Source: Aptenodytes patagonicus
Taxonomy: Eukaryota > Chordata > Aves > Sphenisciformes > Spheniscidae
DNA: 64,000 nt
Assembly (NCBI RefSeq): GCF_965638725.1
Contig: NC_134958.1
Coordinates: 14,821,464-14,885,463, forward strand
Reading direction: 5' to 3'
Shown here: piece after piece, positions 11,223 through 26,483 of the stretch
Position numbering within the stretch: position 1 is the stretch's first letter
How the letters are laid out: every line of letters begins with the position of its first letter
Position numbers and translations under genes: made by a program
Notes under the pieces: generated by a model
The model's database searches: none
Told to the model about the DNA's origin: nothing
Seen by the model: the letters and a program-made list of their open reading frames with translations, nothing else

Positions 11223-14200
11223 CAAGAAGAGGATACTCTAACCTAACACCAAAGCTTGAGCCTGAGCGCTGCTGTTCTTAAGCCTTTTCTATACAATAAT
11301 GCTTTTGTGCCACTCATGACTGTGGTCTCAAGTTAACCCAATTACAGAAACTAATTTTCCATCACCTGTGCTATGAACTCTCTGGAAAGGGTGTATTACG
11401 CAGAACTGAAATAGTCAGGACTCCCTAAAATACATATGTTGAGTATATAAATATATACACAAGTGAGATTCTTCATTCTCATTTACCTCGTTCAGAAAAC
11501 TCTGAAAGGTAAGAAGAGAGTTACGCTGAACTAATTCAAGTGTTTGATTGACAGTGGATAACCATTTACCATGGGGAATTAGAAATTAGGTAAGTGAACA
11601 CTAAAATATAATAGGTTTTAGTATATTCAAAGATGTAAACCACATTCATTAAAATGTTACTTATACATTTTGAAAAACTGGAAAACATCCTGCAACCTGA
11701 CTATAAAACAGCAGTCTTTTAAAATATTCTGGTGAGAAATCTAAGATGACTGCTATTTCCTGGGTAGGAATTAAACAAGACTATACGAAAAACAAATGTG
11801 TGTAAAAAGGAATTAGACAAAATTGTAAAACATTGAAAGACGACTGACAACTAGTGAAATTCCAATTTGAAAATGAAAATATTACTTAAAATTCGCTATC
11901 TTACAAGCTGCCTGATTTTTCTAGAACTGAAACAAATATTAGGCAGACAAAAGATGAACCAATTTAATGTTTGTCAATGGTGAGTATGTATTTATCCAGC
12001 AAGGAACCATTCAACTAATCTGTACACTATTGCCAGAGAGTTCTTTGGCTTATTTCACACCCTGGGTATCAAGCCCGGGGTTATAAATATCTCTAATGGA
12101 CTTAACAACAGTTACCTACAATCCTCTCATTGACAGAAATTTGCTTTCCTAATGCTCGATACATTTGGCAGGGGACAGCTTTTACTTGAATTATATTCGT
12201 GTTTCTTTTCTGAAACAAGCATAAACCAGACTACAATACTTAACACACTCTCTCAGTCAAAATAATCAAGTCTAAACATGTATGTGAATTTCCTTCCTCG
12301 ACATGTACAATTCGGATTTCACCACAGCGTGCCATTCAGCAAAGAGCCTGACTAAGTGACTGTGTAACCAAGTATCTCACTTAGCCACATTCAGTCAAGA
12401 CCTCGGTTGTGCCAGAGAGGTGCACTAAGACCAAAATCGAACAGTTGTACAGTCAGTTACATGTTGGATTGCACTAAACAATCCTAAGCAATTTTTGTAC
12501 TTTAATTCTCTTCTCAGCAGATTCTCTTTCAGGAGCTTGCAGCTCAAAATCCTCTCTCTGGCAATAGCGTAATTCCTTCACCTCGTGAAAAGTTGGTACT
12601 AAAGTATTACTGCAACATCATAAACCCGAAGTCAACTAAATACATTAACAGCAAATATACTGAACTTCTAAAGACTCAAGCCATGTTTCTGCACTGTATA
12701 CGTGTCATATTTTAAACTCAAAAAACCCTTCTTTCTTGAATTCCTTTTGTGTCTATAATAAACCCAGAAAGTGGGGGAAAAAAGGAAAAAAGAAAAAGGA
12801 AAACCTCATTCTTCAGAATAGAAATACATGGTGAAGAGGGACTAAGTGGAATTCTCATTAAACAACTTGTGAGACAGGAAAATAAGAAATGAAGGAGCTA
12901 TTAAAAAGCAGCAGCGGAACGAGCTACAGCTGCAATAAATTCCCCATTTTCCTGAGTCCCCACACATTAAATTGTCAGGCTCACTATCCTGTAAATACTG
13001 TTGTTATTCCATGGCACAGGTACAGTGTACCTACAGGAAAGAAATTCCTGTGAATGACTCATATTTCTAAATAAGAGCATACCTCCATGAAATTTTCAGT
13101 TAGGAATGATTTCTTTTCCCACCACATACGGTACTATTGTTTTATCTGTTTTTCCCAAAAATATTAAAAGAAAAATTAGGTGAGGCACATATAATTACAG
13201 GGTTTAAGGCTTTTTGATACAGGAAAAAGTTTAAGATGGTAAAAGAACAATAGTGATGAACAATAGGAAGAGATAACTGACAAGAAAATTTTAAATTATA
13301 GTGTTGAATGATTTCTACATTTAATTTGGCACTCAGTAGCAACACTGAGTTGCCACCACTGAAACTATATATTCCAAGCCTGAACACCAGAAGAGCTCTA
13401 GAGGATTAGGACAACTGAAGACACTTGAGGAGTGTAACTTGGTGAGTGACAGGAACATATTAGGTGAATTTTTTTTTTTTTTTTATTTATTTGGGTTTTT
13501 TTCTATCTCATCAATTTCTCTTGCATTCAAATGTAATGCCCAGGTCTTTCCCAGGCAGATCACACAGATGCTACAAATCCTCATTGGATCTCACAGAATA
13601 TCATGCTCTCCCCAACACCACAGAAGGGGGATGTACAGAGCTGGAGAGAGCTTGCGAACCTACCTGGCCGCCCTCCATGGCGTCGGAAGGGAGACCATGA
13701 GCTTCTCCTAAGAGGTGAGATAGTAAGAGAAGAGGAAAGGATGAAACTTGTGTCAGCTATGTTGGGATTCTCAACCTTTTTTTCACAACAGAGCTTCTGC
13801 TGCTATAGATTATATTAAGTTCCTATTGTGGACACAGCCTATGTTGAAATAATTTTTTTTTCTGTTGCCACAGTACCCTTCCCTTCCAAATGACAGAATT
13901 AAGCCAAAAAATGCTCCCTTCTCTCAGAGTAACTGTGCCCATACATTAGTTTTTGCCATCATGGAGCTGATGACCAGTGAGTATGAGAAATTCACACTGC
14001 AAAACAAAGTGTACTGAAAAATTTTGTGGAATATATCTGATTTTAACAACCACAATATTCTTCCTGCATTACTTCCACAGCATTTCTTGAAACATTTTTT
14101 ACATAAAGCCAAGGCGGCGGTAAAATTTTTCCTTTTTTTTTTAGATTTTGAGCAAGGGTGTCAATGCATGCTGTTTATGTTGTAGATATAGATGGATACG

Positions 14201-17200
14201 TGACCAACACACACAAAGCTGTGAACTGTCACCAAATTTAACAGCTGTGACAACTGATGCCTGGGTTTGAATTTGTGAGCTACCAGCGGCGGGTTCAGTG
14301 TCCCACAATCAACCAGCTCAGATAACGCAGACCTCGCTGCTGAGAAAATGCGTTCATTTCATTCCAATATTTCTGGACATACAAGCTGGATCACAGTGGG
14401 CAGATCCACAGAAAGAGGAACCAAGAACAAATGTTTTCTTTAATTTCCTTTTAAACAAATAATACCAGTCATATTTTGTTGTCAGATTTTGGCAGCACAT
14501 TTCATTACTGCGATGTGACCCAGATTTCAAGTATGAAGAAACATCCCAATGAGAAGACGTGTTCATTGAGCTGCCTGAAGTCCATTCATATGGTACTAGT
14601 GACGCTTTCAAGAAACCGAAGATCTTATGCTAGCGTACAAGGAAGCCTGAGTCACCATGGGAAATGGACAAAAAGTTGATAAGCCTGTGCCTGGGGCGGG
14701 GGGAGGGAGAAAGAAATATGGGACAAGTGATAACCCTAGTGTAATGATATACCTGTCTGGACTCACAACAAAGTCAAGGAAAATGACTTATAAAGTCTTT
14801 CATCCAGACAGGCCCCAAAGCACTTTACAAACTGTAAGGAAATGCTTTTTGTTAGTTCAAAGACGTTGAGACTTTTCCCCTCTCAAAGACTCTTGACCTT
14901 TCTTTAACCAACTTATTTTCCTGCCCTAGAAAATTACTACAATTTCATGTTATTCCAGCTGATGTATTTTATATTTTGCAACATACTGTATTACTTGTCA
15001 CTCTTCGCAAATCTTCAAGTGTGTTTTTCTGCAACTGCCTCCTAGAGAGACAACTATTAACTAGGAAACCATGATTCAAAGAAGTCTGGAAGTAGTGCTA
15101 GTATAGCGTAGGTAAAAGCAAAATAAAAAGACAATGATTTATAAAAACAGCAAAACACACAATATGTACTATTCAAATGTTGGTGCTTGGTTATGAAATC
15201 TGGCTAAATGTATAAAGGAATCACAAGTGCCATCAAAACAATAGCTAGCAATTGTAACTATCAAAGACAAAGCAAATGGCACCTCTAGATTTTCCTTGTT
15301 TCATTGAAAACACCTTTTATTCTCCTCCGTATCTTTCAGGTTACTAAGTCATTTTGACCTAAAATAAAATCACGCTCAAAAACCCTGGGCTTCGGTCCCC
15401 TTGTTTTAACCATGATTCCTCAGTACGTCCGTCCTGGGCTCACATACATACTCTCCCAAAGCTTAAGCATCTCCCCTAAAAGAAACATTTTCTTAGAAAG
15501 ATTTTGCCAAAGAATGAAGGCAGCTTTTTATAATTGGCATTAACAGAAAATAGATTTTCTGTTACTTTATTTTTCTGCTCTAGCAATCATATTTCTAGGC
15601 ACCATTGTTTTGCCATTGCTTTGCTAGTGAGGCTTTGTTTTGATTATACTATATGCGTTTGGAACTGAAAGTTTATTCCCTCCAGGCCAAGACATTTTTC
15701 TCTTTGTGACTGAGGGTACGCGCTTGTAATTAATTCAGTCTTTTCAGTTTGGGTCAGGCTACTAACCAACAAAGAAAAATGGAGAGCTGGGTTAATCATG
15801 GAAGAGTTAATCTCAGAACAGAACCCCAAAATCTGTTGCCGAAGGAAGATATTATTTACAATCTCTGGTGTTGCCCAGGTAAGAATGTTACATTAGTCAT
15901 CTTCAGATACTGTGGAGCTCACCAATAGCTGAGACATTTTGAAGTAAGTTTGCAGTGCTCGAGTTTTAAACGAGCGGCTAACAAATTCCACTAGAACCAG
16001 CACTGTTCCCGTTGAGATTCTGGAACAGACCAGCTGTCTTTAGACATATTAGGCTCTCTGGACATTTAATCCACGCTGCTAGGCACATAGGGAGCCTATT
16101 TTTGGAAGTCATCTCCCTCTTGTTACAACCCGTGGTATAGACAGGTTGCTAAACACTTCCTGAACAGACCTTCCAGGATGTTGTCTGACCACAAAAAAAT
16201 CCTAATGAGTTACTTTTTTTAATTGTTCATCTCATCCATATTAGTTATCTTTTTAATTAAAAAAAAAAAAACCCAAACCAAAAAAATCAAGATTAATAAG
16301 CCCAAGTAAGTCTGTGTTGGACTGTGGAAGCCATGGAGTAACTCCTGTGTTCGTTACGAGAAGCTAATAATTTTTGCAAGGTCTACACAGACAAGAGAGC
16401 TGCATTTTGCTTAACTTCACCAGAAAACCTAATCTTGCTCTACTTCACCTTAATCTTCCTGTGGGATCAGAACCACAATCAACATATTCCACAGGACTTT
16501 GTCAGGTTGCTATCTTTTAAAAGGCTAGATAACGTTTTTGGCTGCTCCTTTGGCCTTAAAAATAGCAGACTATTTTTATTGTAGGATAAAAACTCTATAA
16601 TGATAATGAGATTCTTATTGTTCTAGAAAACATTTTTCCTTGGTGCACTATATAGCTTCAAAACCTTTAAAAATAGTTTAAACTGTGCTCCCTACCTTGT
16701 AAGGGGCTGCTATTATGCTCTTCTCGCACCTGGCTTTCCTGATTTAAAAATAAAAAATAAGAAATCAACCAACTCTGTTGTTAAAATGGGAAAAATGCCA
16801 TCACAGTCAAGATTTTTATCAGTCACTGTCCGTACAAATATTAAACTAAACATTTTCCATTACATATACATGCTGATTTAAACCTGAATTTTTCATAGCC
16901 CATTCTGGCCTATTTCTTGCAAGGAAAACTTCATTCTTTTAAATTTCAGTCTCAGATTAATTTGCTAATTTGTGCATGTACCTAAGTTAAAACTGATATG
17001 AAAATAACTGCTAAAATTTTAACAGCTTTACTAATTTTTGAGTGATAGTATGTTTTACATACAACATTAAAAACATAATATTAAGACATTATGAACTTGA
17101 GTCTCATTCAGTTTCAAAAACTTAACTGAAATGAGTTTCAGGGACCTGTCTGATTCCATCACAATGAGGCTACTTTACACATTTTATTTTCTTTCATTAT

Positions 17201-18426
17201 TTTTTTTTCCTATTTTATTTTGGGTGAAAAATCCACAAGAACAAACAAGCCTCATTGGCTACTCAGTGGAAAGTTATAGGAAGTTCCTGGTCAATATTCC
17301 AATAATACAAAGTATAATAAGCACAAGTTACCAACAGCAACACAAGTTTTGTAAGCCAAAACTGATCTGCATACACACTATAATGTTTCCATTCTTCTTT
17401 GATTCTACCCTGAATTCCACTTATTTATTTTACAAGCTAATTGCCTCCAGTTTGGTCTAACATATCTCTGCCACTTTAAAATGCATGAGAGGTAACGAAA
17501 TAATAACTTTATGGCTGTAAAGTAGCAGATATGGCTCTGTAAACAAGCAGGGAATTGCTCTGTTGAGTGAGAAGACAGTGTTTGTCTAGTGCCTTACTTT
17601 GGGAAGTTTATGTTTGAGAAAAAGGTAGGAGCTATAGAAGTATTAATACTATCATTACTGATGCCGTATGGTACAGGTTTACATTCTTAACAAAAAACGT
17701 GAAAAATCAGCTAGTGTTTTAGCATGCCTGGCAACCTGAGAGACTTTTTGAGTCAGAGAAAAGGGAGGTTGCACATCTGTATCATGGGGCATGGATTCAT
17801 ACGCTACACTAGTAAATTTGAACGGAATAGAGGCGGCTAGAGTCCCCTAATCTCCACACTCGTCCCATAAATCCATATCTATGTATTTTAAAACAGAGAA
17901 ATCTGCAAGAACAAAAAGTGCTGATACCACCTGTGAGCTTACATTGTAGTTGGATTTTTTTTCCAATCGTTCCCTGGTATCAGGAGTAAACCTAGCCTCT
18001 CCATCAGGAATCCCACAGAATAAGAAATGGCCATGCCACGTTCCAAAGCAATGCAAGTCTTCTTGACAGTGGTTAATTTATTACATTACAAAGCAGTTAC
18101 ATTATAATTTGGGAGAATTTTCCAGATACTGAGGAGACCTAATTTAACTTAAATACCGAACTTAATGCAAATTAACTTAAATATCAAACAAATACTTGGA
18201 AGAAAGTTAGTTGTCACCTTTGTGCCTTCGATATATACAACAGAGCACACAATACTTTTCACTAGAAGTGCTGAAGAAACAATTTCACAAAACCATGGAA
18301 GAGTATTCTTGATACTTATAAACGTTTTAATGAAAATAGAAGGAATGTTTTCTAATTTCCATACCTCCTTCCTCTACATCCCTTCCAGCTCAGTAGGTAC
18401 TTTTTCATTGTGCATTATGACCAAGG

Positions 18427-18460
18427 CGGGGGGGTGGGGGGGGTGGGGGGGGGAGGGGTG
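18427..18460 (+). repeat. G-rich simple sequence (G-quadruplex candidate)
   Basis: A series of G7 to G9 blocks separated by single T or A bases (GGGGGGGTGGGGGGGG pattern). It satisfies the four-G-tract rule for quadruplex folding many times over. It lies in the CTDSPL2 5' intron, with the C-rich strand being the transcript strand. Confidence 0.85.
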
Positions 18461-21400
18461 TAGGAGGAGAGGGAAAGAAAAGGCAGGCTATAGTTCAGTG
18501 ATGTTTTCTCTGACAGTAAAGTCAATTTAAGGAGCTATTCATTCCTCCACTGACTGTGCCGTTTGCTGCCTTTCAGCATGTAGTTGCAAGACGTTAGTTT
18601 TTGCAGAGCAGCTGGCACAGGGACTTCCAGCCTCCCCTTCTCCAGCACAGCTCACTCTCACCCGCATGATAGAGTTTGCTGCTCTGACAGGCTGTGGCTC
18701 CATGACAGCCTAAGCCAATCTAATTGCTGTCATACTCCTGCACCCTCCCTGAGGCAGCTTTGGCACTCGGCTAACCCTCCATTTAGCCATTTTTTTTAGG
18801 CCAGCTTAGTGAACTGAAATGTTTCAACACAGAATCACAGGAACAAGGGGTGGAATAAAAACATGCAACTCCTGGCAGGGGAAAGGACAGTTATAGTAGT
18901 AAACCAGCAAGCCCAGGGCATGGGGTTAAAGCACTGTACCGTGATCATCCATGTATAACTACATAACACAATCATTTAGCTGTCAGCATGCTCTCTGGCA
19001 CAGTCACGGACGGTATCAATGGCACAGCGTTCTCCTGGATGGTGCTCAGGAACAGCTCAAAGCAATACATGGGAGAGGGCTGTTCCCTACAGGCAGGGCA
19101 GAGGAGGTCACCCTGGTTTGGAGGAAGAGCGCCTAGCTGGCAGGATGCAACCTGTGTCACACCACTTGCTCTCAAGGCCAAGGAACACATCCTGGCCCAT
19201 TTCACTGACTGGTCAGTGGGACTGTAGCAGCAAAGAGACTGTTCTAAGCTGCTGTGGAACCACAGCCCCTGCTGCTCCAGTATCAGCCTTGAGGCTGGTT
19301 TTTTTGTTGATGTGATCATTGAAACTATTCAGGTTTAAAATTTTCCTTTTATTTTCTGGCATGTTATTTTAACAAAGACCATCCGGTCACAAATTTTTAA
19401 AGCAACAGTATTTTATGTCATGGGTTTCATTTGCTTAATGTACTCTTTGAAGGGCTGTATTCTTTAGCATAAACATTGATATGCTTTTTCTATTACAGTT
19501 GATATTTTACAGCCTGGTTTCTAGAGAAAATAAGGCTTATACAATTGCACTGCCCATAACCGTCTGTGTGTCTATGAGTCCTCCCCTGGCAAATGTGGAA
19601 CCCTCTGACCAATATCAACCCAGTTTCACAGAGGGAGAGAAATTTCAAACATACTAAGTTCCTACAAGTTTTCTGAAAATCAAGAGCTAAGCAGGTAAGA
19701 CGCACCCTTTTAGCATCCCCAATAAGCAAAAGATGGCCACAGCCCAGTCCTTACCCCACATCCACCCTGGCTACACACAAACACACTCTACATTGTCTCC
19801 TTTCCTAGCCTACCTCTGAAATAAAGGTCAGCTCCTCAGCAGAGACAGGGCAGCGAATGAACAACCATGCATTCTGCTTCCAGCTCAGCCAGCAAGCAAA
19901 CCCAGCGTAGGCACTTCAGGCACCAGGAGGGCGAGCAAATAGGAGATACTGTGACTGGAGGTGGGGATACTTGAAATGCTGTGGATAGAGAGTCTGGAGG
20001 TATTACAGGAGATGAGAGGGCTGGAAGGCACAGAAGAATAAGAGTCTGTGGGAAAACAGACATCAATTCTGCTGTTCAAGAAACAACATATAACTAACTG
20101 GATTATTTTAGTTTGTGCTCGTGATTATCTCGTTAAGAAGAATCTTCATTTATGACACTTATGACAATAAAATAACCCAGAAATAGAGTTTGAAGAAAAA
20201 TGCTAAGCACACCATTCATGTAAGTGGTTAACACCTTTTGTCCCCGAGCACTACAGTGGACCAAAACTCCTACAGAGTAATATTTAAAAACCTGCACATT
20301 AAAGTGGCAAAAAAAAATAATCATTCTCTTCTCATCCTTTCAGTATCATATGTTATAAAACAGAACTTAGTTTTTTAAACTCTCTTTGAACACAGACGAT
20401 AAACAAAGTCCACCCAGATTAGTTTAAACAACCATCTATTGCAAACCAAGTTAATTCAGCAGACTTTGTGCAGAAGCAGATGAGGAGTGTCCATCTAGCC
20501 ACAGGGAAAAGAGTAGAGCTAAGCTATGGAACTCAAGTAACAGGTGAAAAAGCATCTGTTCAGACATTCAGAAAGCTCTGTGCGGATTTTACGTGATTTG
20601 CTTCTATCCTCTGATGGTTGACTGAAGGCTCTTAACCCTCTTTTACAGCCTTTTCACATCAGATTTGTCCATTCTTCTATCAACTGCCATGTGCTTCTCA
20701 CTCCTTTCACAAAGAGCTTAACACAAACAAAAACTTTAAAAGTAGCATGGCATCTTCTGCCCTCTCATAAGGCAAGATATTGCTTAACATAAATCCGCAC
20801 CAGTTTTTTAGTTTGTATCTGAAACTATCATGAGCTTTTGAAACAGATCTTCTCATCATCCCATTTATAGTGCTTCGGTTCACACAACAAAGCAGTCTCA
20901 GAGCGTACCAACTGGAGTCCTCTGAAACTAAACTGGAAGATACACTTCAACCACTAAAGGACACAGGACCAGACCGAGCTAAAACCTCCAGAAATGCAAA
21001 CAACATGGACATCAAGTCCTCAACAGACTCATTCTACGGGTCTGTTCCTATTGCACCACCCTATTTGACAATACAGATGAAGACTGACAACACTCTGAGT
21101 AAGCTGATGTAACAGTAGTGGCTTTATCAGCATAGTTACTTTAGTTTAAAAATAAAACTAAACCATCAAACAAACAAAAAAAAAGCCCTTTACCCTAGTA
21201 ATTCTGACAAAATACCAGGTATCTGCAAATGCAGGCACAGAGCCTTTCAAATTGCCAGCAACAAAGTAAATGGCACATTAACAGCTACACATATTCCTCT
21301 AACCTTATACCACCTAAACTAAAAGGGAACAGAAAATACATAAAGAGGAGAAAGAGCAAAGAGCAATCTTCTTGAAGTAACTTGTTCATTTTGAAAGCAT

Positions 21401-24114
21401 GGACCACTGATGACAAATGTTTATTTTCTAATCTTAAACTATTTTATGGTTTGGAACCCCGTTATGTTAATTGACTCAGGACATTTTTATATTAACTATT
21501 AATCTTTGAGATTGAACATTATTGAACATTTTCCAGGTGTATATAATAAACCAATCTCCTATCAAAACAGAATTACCTTCAAATAAGTCCAACAGGGTAA
21601 TTAAGCATAACAATTAAGCATGACACCTCTTCACCTGAAACTGTATCTATACAGCCCATTTTTCCCAACTGAGCTCTCAAAGACTTTCTCTTAAGAGTGC
21701 TAGTAAGCTTTCTAGTCCCTAAGCAACACAAAACTAAGGAACTCTAAATCTGGTAATTAGTTGTTTAAGAATATCACTTTAGCTACATTCAAGTCTTCAA
21801 AAGTTTCTTCCAAATCTGTATTTTTAGGAATATAAATTAAAAGTATCACGATTATACTAACTTTCTTGTTTTCTTCTTTAATATTCATCGGTTCTGCCTT
21901 GATAAGCAAAATAAACAAGCTTTTTCCAAGCGTATTTAAATTGATTTAATTACAACTGCTTGGTCTTGACAAGAGTTTAAGGTGTCAAATAAATTGAGCT
22001 AGGTAATTCAATCAAATATACTATATTTAAGTCTAGTATACACAAAGCCCGTAAGTACCTTTAACATTCTTGTAGATATTTCTGCTATTTATAAATTACC
22101 TTCTTTACTTCTTGTATACTTTTTTCCCCTCTAGAAACAAACCTTAAAACTTCAGTTCATACCATGCTTTTCTTTGGCAAACACAGAAACAACATAACTG
22201 TTGTGCATGTAACTACTACTAACTAGTTTTCTCTTATCCTCTTTATTTATTCCTTAACTTCTGACAGACATTCTTCTTCACCATTTCTCAGACACACACA
22301 CAGATACACACCGCAGACAACAGACACATAACTGCAGCACAAACAGCGTGTCACGGTTAGCCACATTTTCAAAAGAGAATTAACTTAGCCCTCACCTATA
22401 GGATTTATCTCCCTCCCAGGTGGTGGATTTGAATCAGGTGACCAGGCATCACATGACAGCCCAAAGACATTATTTCATATAAAAGGAAGCCTGCTGCACC
22501 TAAACGAGCTCCCCTAGGATAGTAAAATGAGAGGAGTTCCTGGGAAAGGAAGAAAAGAGAAGCAACTCGGGTAGTGTTATCTCATATGAAAAGGGTATTG
22601 GAAAATGAGGCAAGGACAAAGGAGACTATAGAACCTAGCTGTTACCTCAAGTCAGCCCACTCCTTCCTGAAATAGTGAATACTTCAAAAACACCAGCTAT
22701 GAGATGTAAACTACAGAAGAGCAAGCCTAGAGGAAACTACAACGGATGAAGCAAAATCCCACCACAGGCAGTAAGAAATAAATATACCTGTATTAGACTC
22801 TTCGCTCCAGCACCTTCAGCCCCTGTATACTAAGCAGAAGATACTGAGTACCCTTAAAGCTCTATTTAGACTAAGGAAATCTGTATTAGACTTGTGTCTA
22901 AACCAGAAGCTTTACTAGTACAATACTACTTGTTAGAAATGTGAAAGGAAGGGGGAAATACTATTTTTCCCTAGTCAAATATAGCTAGGGTCACAAGCCT
23001 CCTAGTGAGTGCAAATGCAACGTGTGCTGGTAAAAGGAACCCCTTTGTGCAGGGGTTTTACCGCTAACTAGGCTGGTATTGCTGTGCCAGTAAAGTCCTT
23101 GTGGTATAGTCTAATCCTTAGATTGAATTACCTACCTTCCTCTAATTAGCACCTCCTAAAATATAGGGTGAATCAAAGCAATCATGTTTTAGAATGGCCT
23201 AAAGTAAACTGAGTTATGATTTAGACTGAATCAGTGCAGCTAAAGCTAAATTGCTTAGAACAACTGCTCTGATTTGATCTGAGTTCCTGTTAATTTATTA
23301 ACTTAAATTAGCTATTCCTAAACATAGCCTAAATAAGGACAGGTTCCTTTTCTTTCGCATGAGGCTTCAAGGATGCTAACATGCCCTACAGAATCACCTT
23401 CCTAGCCTTACTCTGCTGATAATGACACTCCTGCTGTGTTGCCACTGCGCGTGTTTATATATATAAAATAATTTATTTATAGGTAAATTCTAATCCAAAT
23501 GTTTTAGAGTCTTAGATCTTTTTTCTCCTACTTACACTTGGTATATTGGCAATGAATAGTAGGATATATTTTTTAGCATTGTGCTACTTTAAGTAAGTAT
23601 ACATAGCTTATTTTCCAGATGCTGTGGAGTTAACAGCTCCTTTTAGTTAAACTTATTTTCATGATAATGTTATACTTAAAGTTACAATGCTACAATAAAT
23701 ATTATGAATTCAAAACTAGAAGTGTTTTATGCCTTCTAACTAGAGTCCTCACCCACAAAAAGAAATTCTGAATTCAGACAGGAGTTAGGACTGTTAGGGA
23801 TAACGTCAATTTCCATGATCTCTTTCATATGCAACTCTGGCATCCACACTACTTCGTGGACAGAGGATCCCCATTAGATCTAATGCAACAGATAGGCAAC
23901 TTCCTTAATGTTGGCTTTAGGGTTATTTTTAGCTAGATGCACAGAAATCTGATTGATGGGGCCGGACTCTCATAAAACTTTCCCCATGGGGAGCTGTAGT
24001 TTTTATGTCACAATGCAGCAGAGATCAATGTGGCTGCTGAGTTAATCCCATCCACCAGCGGCTGCACATTTCCTTCCCCTTGGCTTGTCCACAGATCTCA
24101 GTATCACCATAAAT

Positions 24115-24180
24115 ACTAACCCATCAGATAGGGAAACTGAGGCAACAAAGGATGTATGTCAGATCACACATCTGACCATG
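24115..24180 (+). repeat. Possible MIR-like SINE relic
   Basis: GATAGGGAAACTGAGGCAAC followed by a GTCAGATCACACA segment resembles the antisense MIR core (GGGGAAACTGAGGCACAGAG, then GGTCACACAG). It is only about 60 bases and heavily diverged, so this is a tentative call. Confidence 0.35.
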
Positions 24181-25559
24181 TTGGCAAAGGTGAAAATACA
24201 CTTCAGACTGATACTCAACTCATTATTTTCTTATACCAGACTGTCCTGACAAGTGCTTTCCTTGGAACACAAGGTACGATGAAAGAACTCCTTATTTTCC
24301 ATAGTTAAGATGACCTTAATCAAAGTAATTACTGAAACTGATCTGATTGGGAAGTAATCTATTTAGAGAAAGTTAAGACTGCCAACTGGGAAGCTACTAT
24401 CCAACCTCTGAAACTGATTGCTTTAGATGTGGATGATTTCACACTTTATTTTTCAAGTGCTATTGAAAATGTCTTCACCTGTGAATGTAAAATATTTATT
24501 TTTCTAAAATACTAAATAATGGCCATCTAGGCAACTCAACATGTAAACACCATGTTATATTGGCTTTCAAGTATCTCAGTGTATGCGAGTTTCTCCTCCA
24601 AGCAATCAGAAGAGATACACTGCACTGCAACTAATACTGCACTTCAGCAAATTAACCTATTTTTAAAGTACTCTACAGGGCCTGACACTGTCAAAATCCC
24701 TGCCTAAGATAGCTACTCTTTTTAAACAAATTTGTAAAGAGCTTACGGTTCCCTTACAGGATCAGAGCAGCATAATTCAATTTAAATATTCTGCCCCCCT
24801 AAAAATTGTAATCTGTTATGAATTTGATTAATCAACTATGCACTTATGGTGCATATTTGCATTTTTTGAAGATTTAACTGGGATGTATAAACATCAAATG
24901 AACTTTTCATATACAATAGATGAAAAACAATCTTCCATTTAAAATTTACAAGACATTGCTGCCAACACTTTAGTGGTAATGTAAGCTGCCAGCAAATGAA
25001 AGAATTTCATTCAGACTTAGTCCTTTACTTTCTGGGCTAATAAGAGTAAGAACCATCATATCTGATCTACTCACAGTAATGAATCAGAAAGGCACTTGTC
25101 TGAGAGGAATGCTCCTGAGAAAGTATGGAATAAGGACGCAGTCATGGGGCGGGGGAGGGGGCGGCGGCAGGGAAGACACACGACAGCCTTTAAATCTGGG
25201 ATAATTCTAATAGTCCTATGCTGACATTATCGAAGTCCAAAAACCATGATACACAGGAACTGCATCCCCTAGGGAGACCAGGCGGAAAACACATGGATAG
25301 GGAAGAACTTGTACAGGGTTTGAACAAGGAAGAGCTGCAAACCCATAAACTGGAAAAGGCAATTTTAGAGTTATACAATTACACTGGCTTCAGCTGTGAT
25401 CTTGAAATTATGATGATGATGTTCTGGAACTTCCAGTTATTCCTTCAAAAGGGCAAGAAGTCTCAAGCTTCTGTCAGAGCATACATATGTCTAGAAATGC
25501 ACATTAATTTTAAAATTCTGCCAAATTCCAGTCTCCTACGTGATACATCCTGCTTTTAC

Positions 25560-25720
25560 AGACTCGCAGAACGGTTGAGGTTGGAAGGGAACTCTGGAGG
25601 TCATCTTGTCCAGCCCCCCTGCTCCAACTCTTCTTGCAAGCTCTTGACAAAATAGTTCGGTATGACTTTCAGCATTGGTTCTTACAAAAATGTGCAAGTA
25701 CTCCAAGTTATTACTCCACT
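25560..25720 (-). repeat. CR1 LINE 3' fragment
   Basis: On the plus strand the piece begins CGCAGAACGGTTGAGGTTGG and continues AAGGGAACTCTGGAGGTCAT, then CCAGCCCCCCTGCTCCAA. This is the reverse complement of a CR1 3'UTR. The first 90 bases are clear; the remainder to about 25720 is diverged. It lies in the CTDSPL2 intron in the same orientation as the gene. Confidence 0.75.
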
Positions 25721-26467
25721 TACACCTATGAAGAAGTTTCTTCCATGGGAATGAAATATTTGCACAGAAAACTGTCAAAAGAGAAAACATGATTCTTAAA
25801 GTCTTCTGCAAACACTATTTTTGTTGGTGTCAACCTCAGCAGCATTAAAAGTGATCAAAGAAAATAAAAGCCAACACAGTATGGAAAAACTTTGTAAGAT
25901 GAAGACTAAGTTTCCTTCTGAATTCAGTAGCTTTTTTTTTTTTAACTGCTTAATGCTATTCAGCCTGCAATAATGTCACGTCAGTGTGTTGGGGAATCAA
26001 CATAGTAGAAGGAAGTTATCGATGCTTGTGGTGGAAGTCTGAAGATGGAAAATTACCTTTAAATTATGAAAATGCATGTACAGCTCCAGCATATGTGGAA
26101 TGTTTACCTCTTTAGAAAAATGATCTAACTGTACCATTAAATCTCTGGGACAGACTGACAAGAGAATTTTTTCTTTAATGAAAGAACTTTCTCAGATGAA
26201 ACAGGAATGTCAGCTTTAGTGCATACTCCACTGACTGGAACAGGATCAAGTCTTAACTAAGTTCCACACAATGTTTTCAGGGGAAAAGTGGAGAATGTTT
26301 TATGGAATTTAAGTCTGGATTTGGCTTGCATCCTAGAACATATATCTTGTTATGAAAACTGCTGAAACACTTTTAAGTGGGCAAGCCACAAGTGTCCTTG
26401 GAGCTATCCAGTCAACTGGAAGTCACACAGGCAAAACCTCCTAAAGTAGAAAAGCTTGAAATTGGGA

Positions 26468-26483
26468 GGGGGGGGGGGGGGGG
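26468..26483 (+). repeat. Poly-G run (G16)
   Basis: An uninterrupted G16 flanked by further G tracts (GGGAGGG before, TGAGGGAGGGG after). It is a quadruplex candidate and a likely spot for sequencing length error. Confidence 0.9.

Noticed and set aside
13740-13810. hAT/Charlie-like end (GATTCTCAACCTTTTTTTCA)
   Set aside because: Only a dozen informative bases match, and no partner inverted repeat or target duplication was found.
18825-18855. CACAGAATCACAGGAACAAG, resembling a CR1 tail
   Set aside because: The similarity stops after about 15 bases with no CR1 3'UTR following.
25218-25655. 145-codon plus-strand open frame
   Set aside because: Its end is the translated reverse complement of a CR1 3'UTR and the rest is unremarkable intron.
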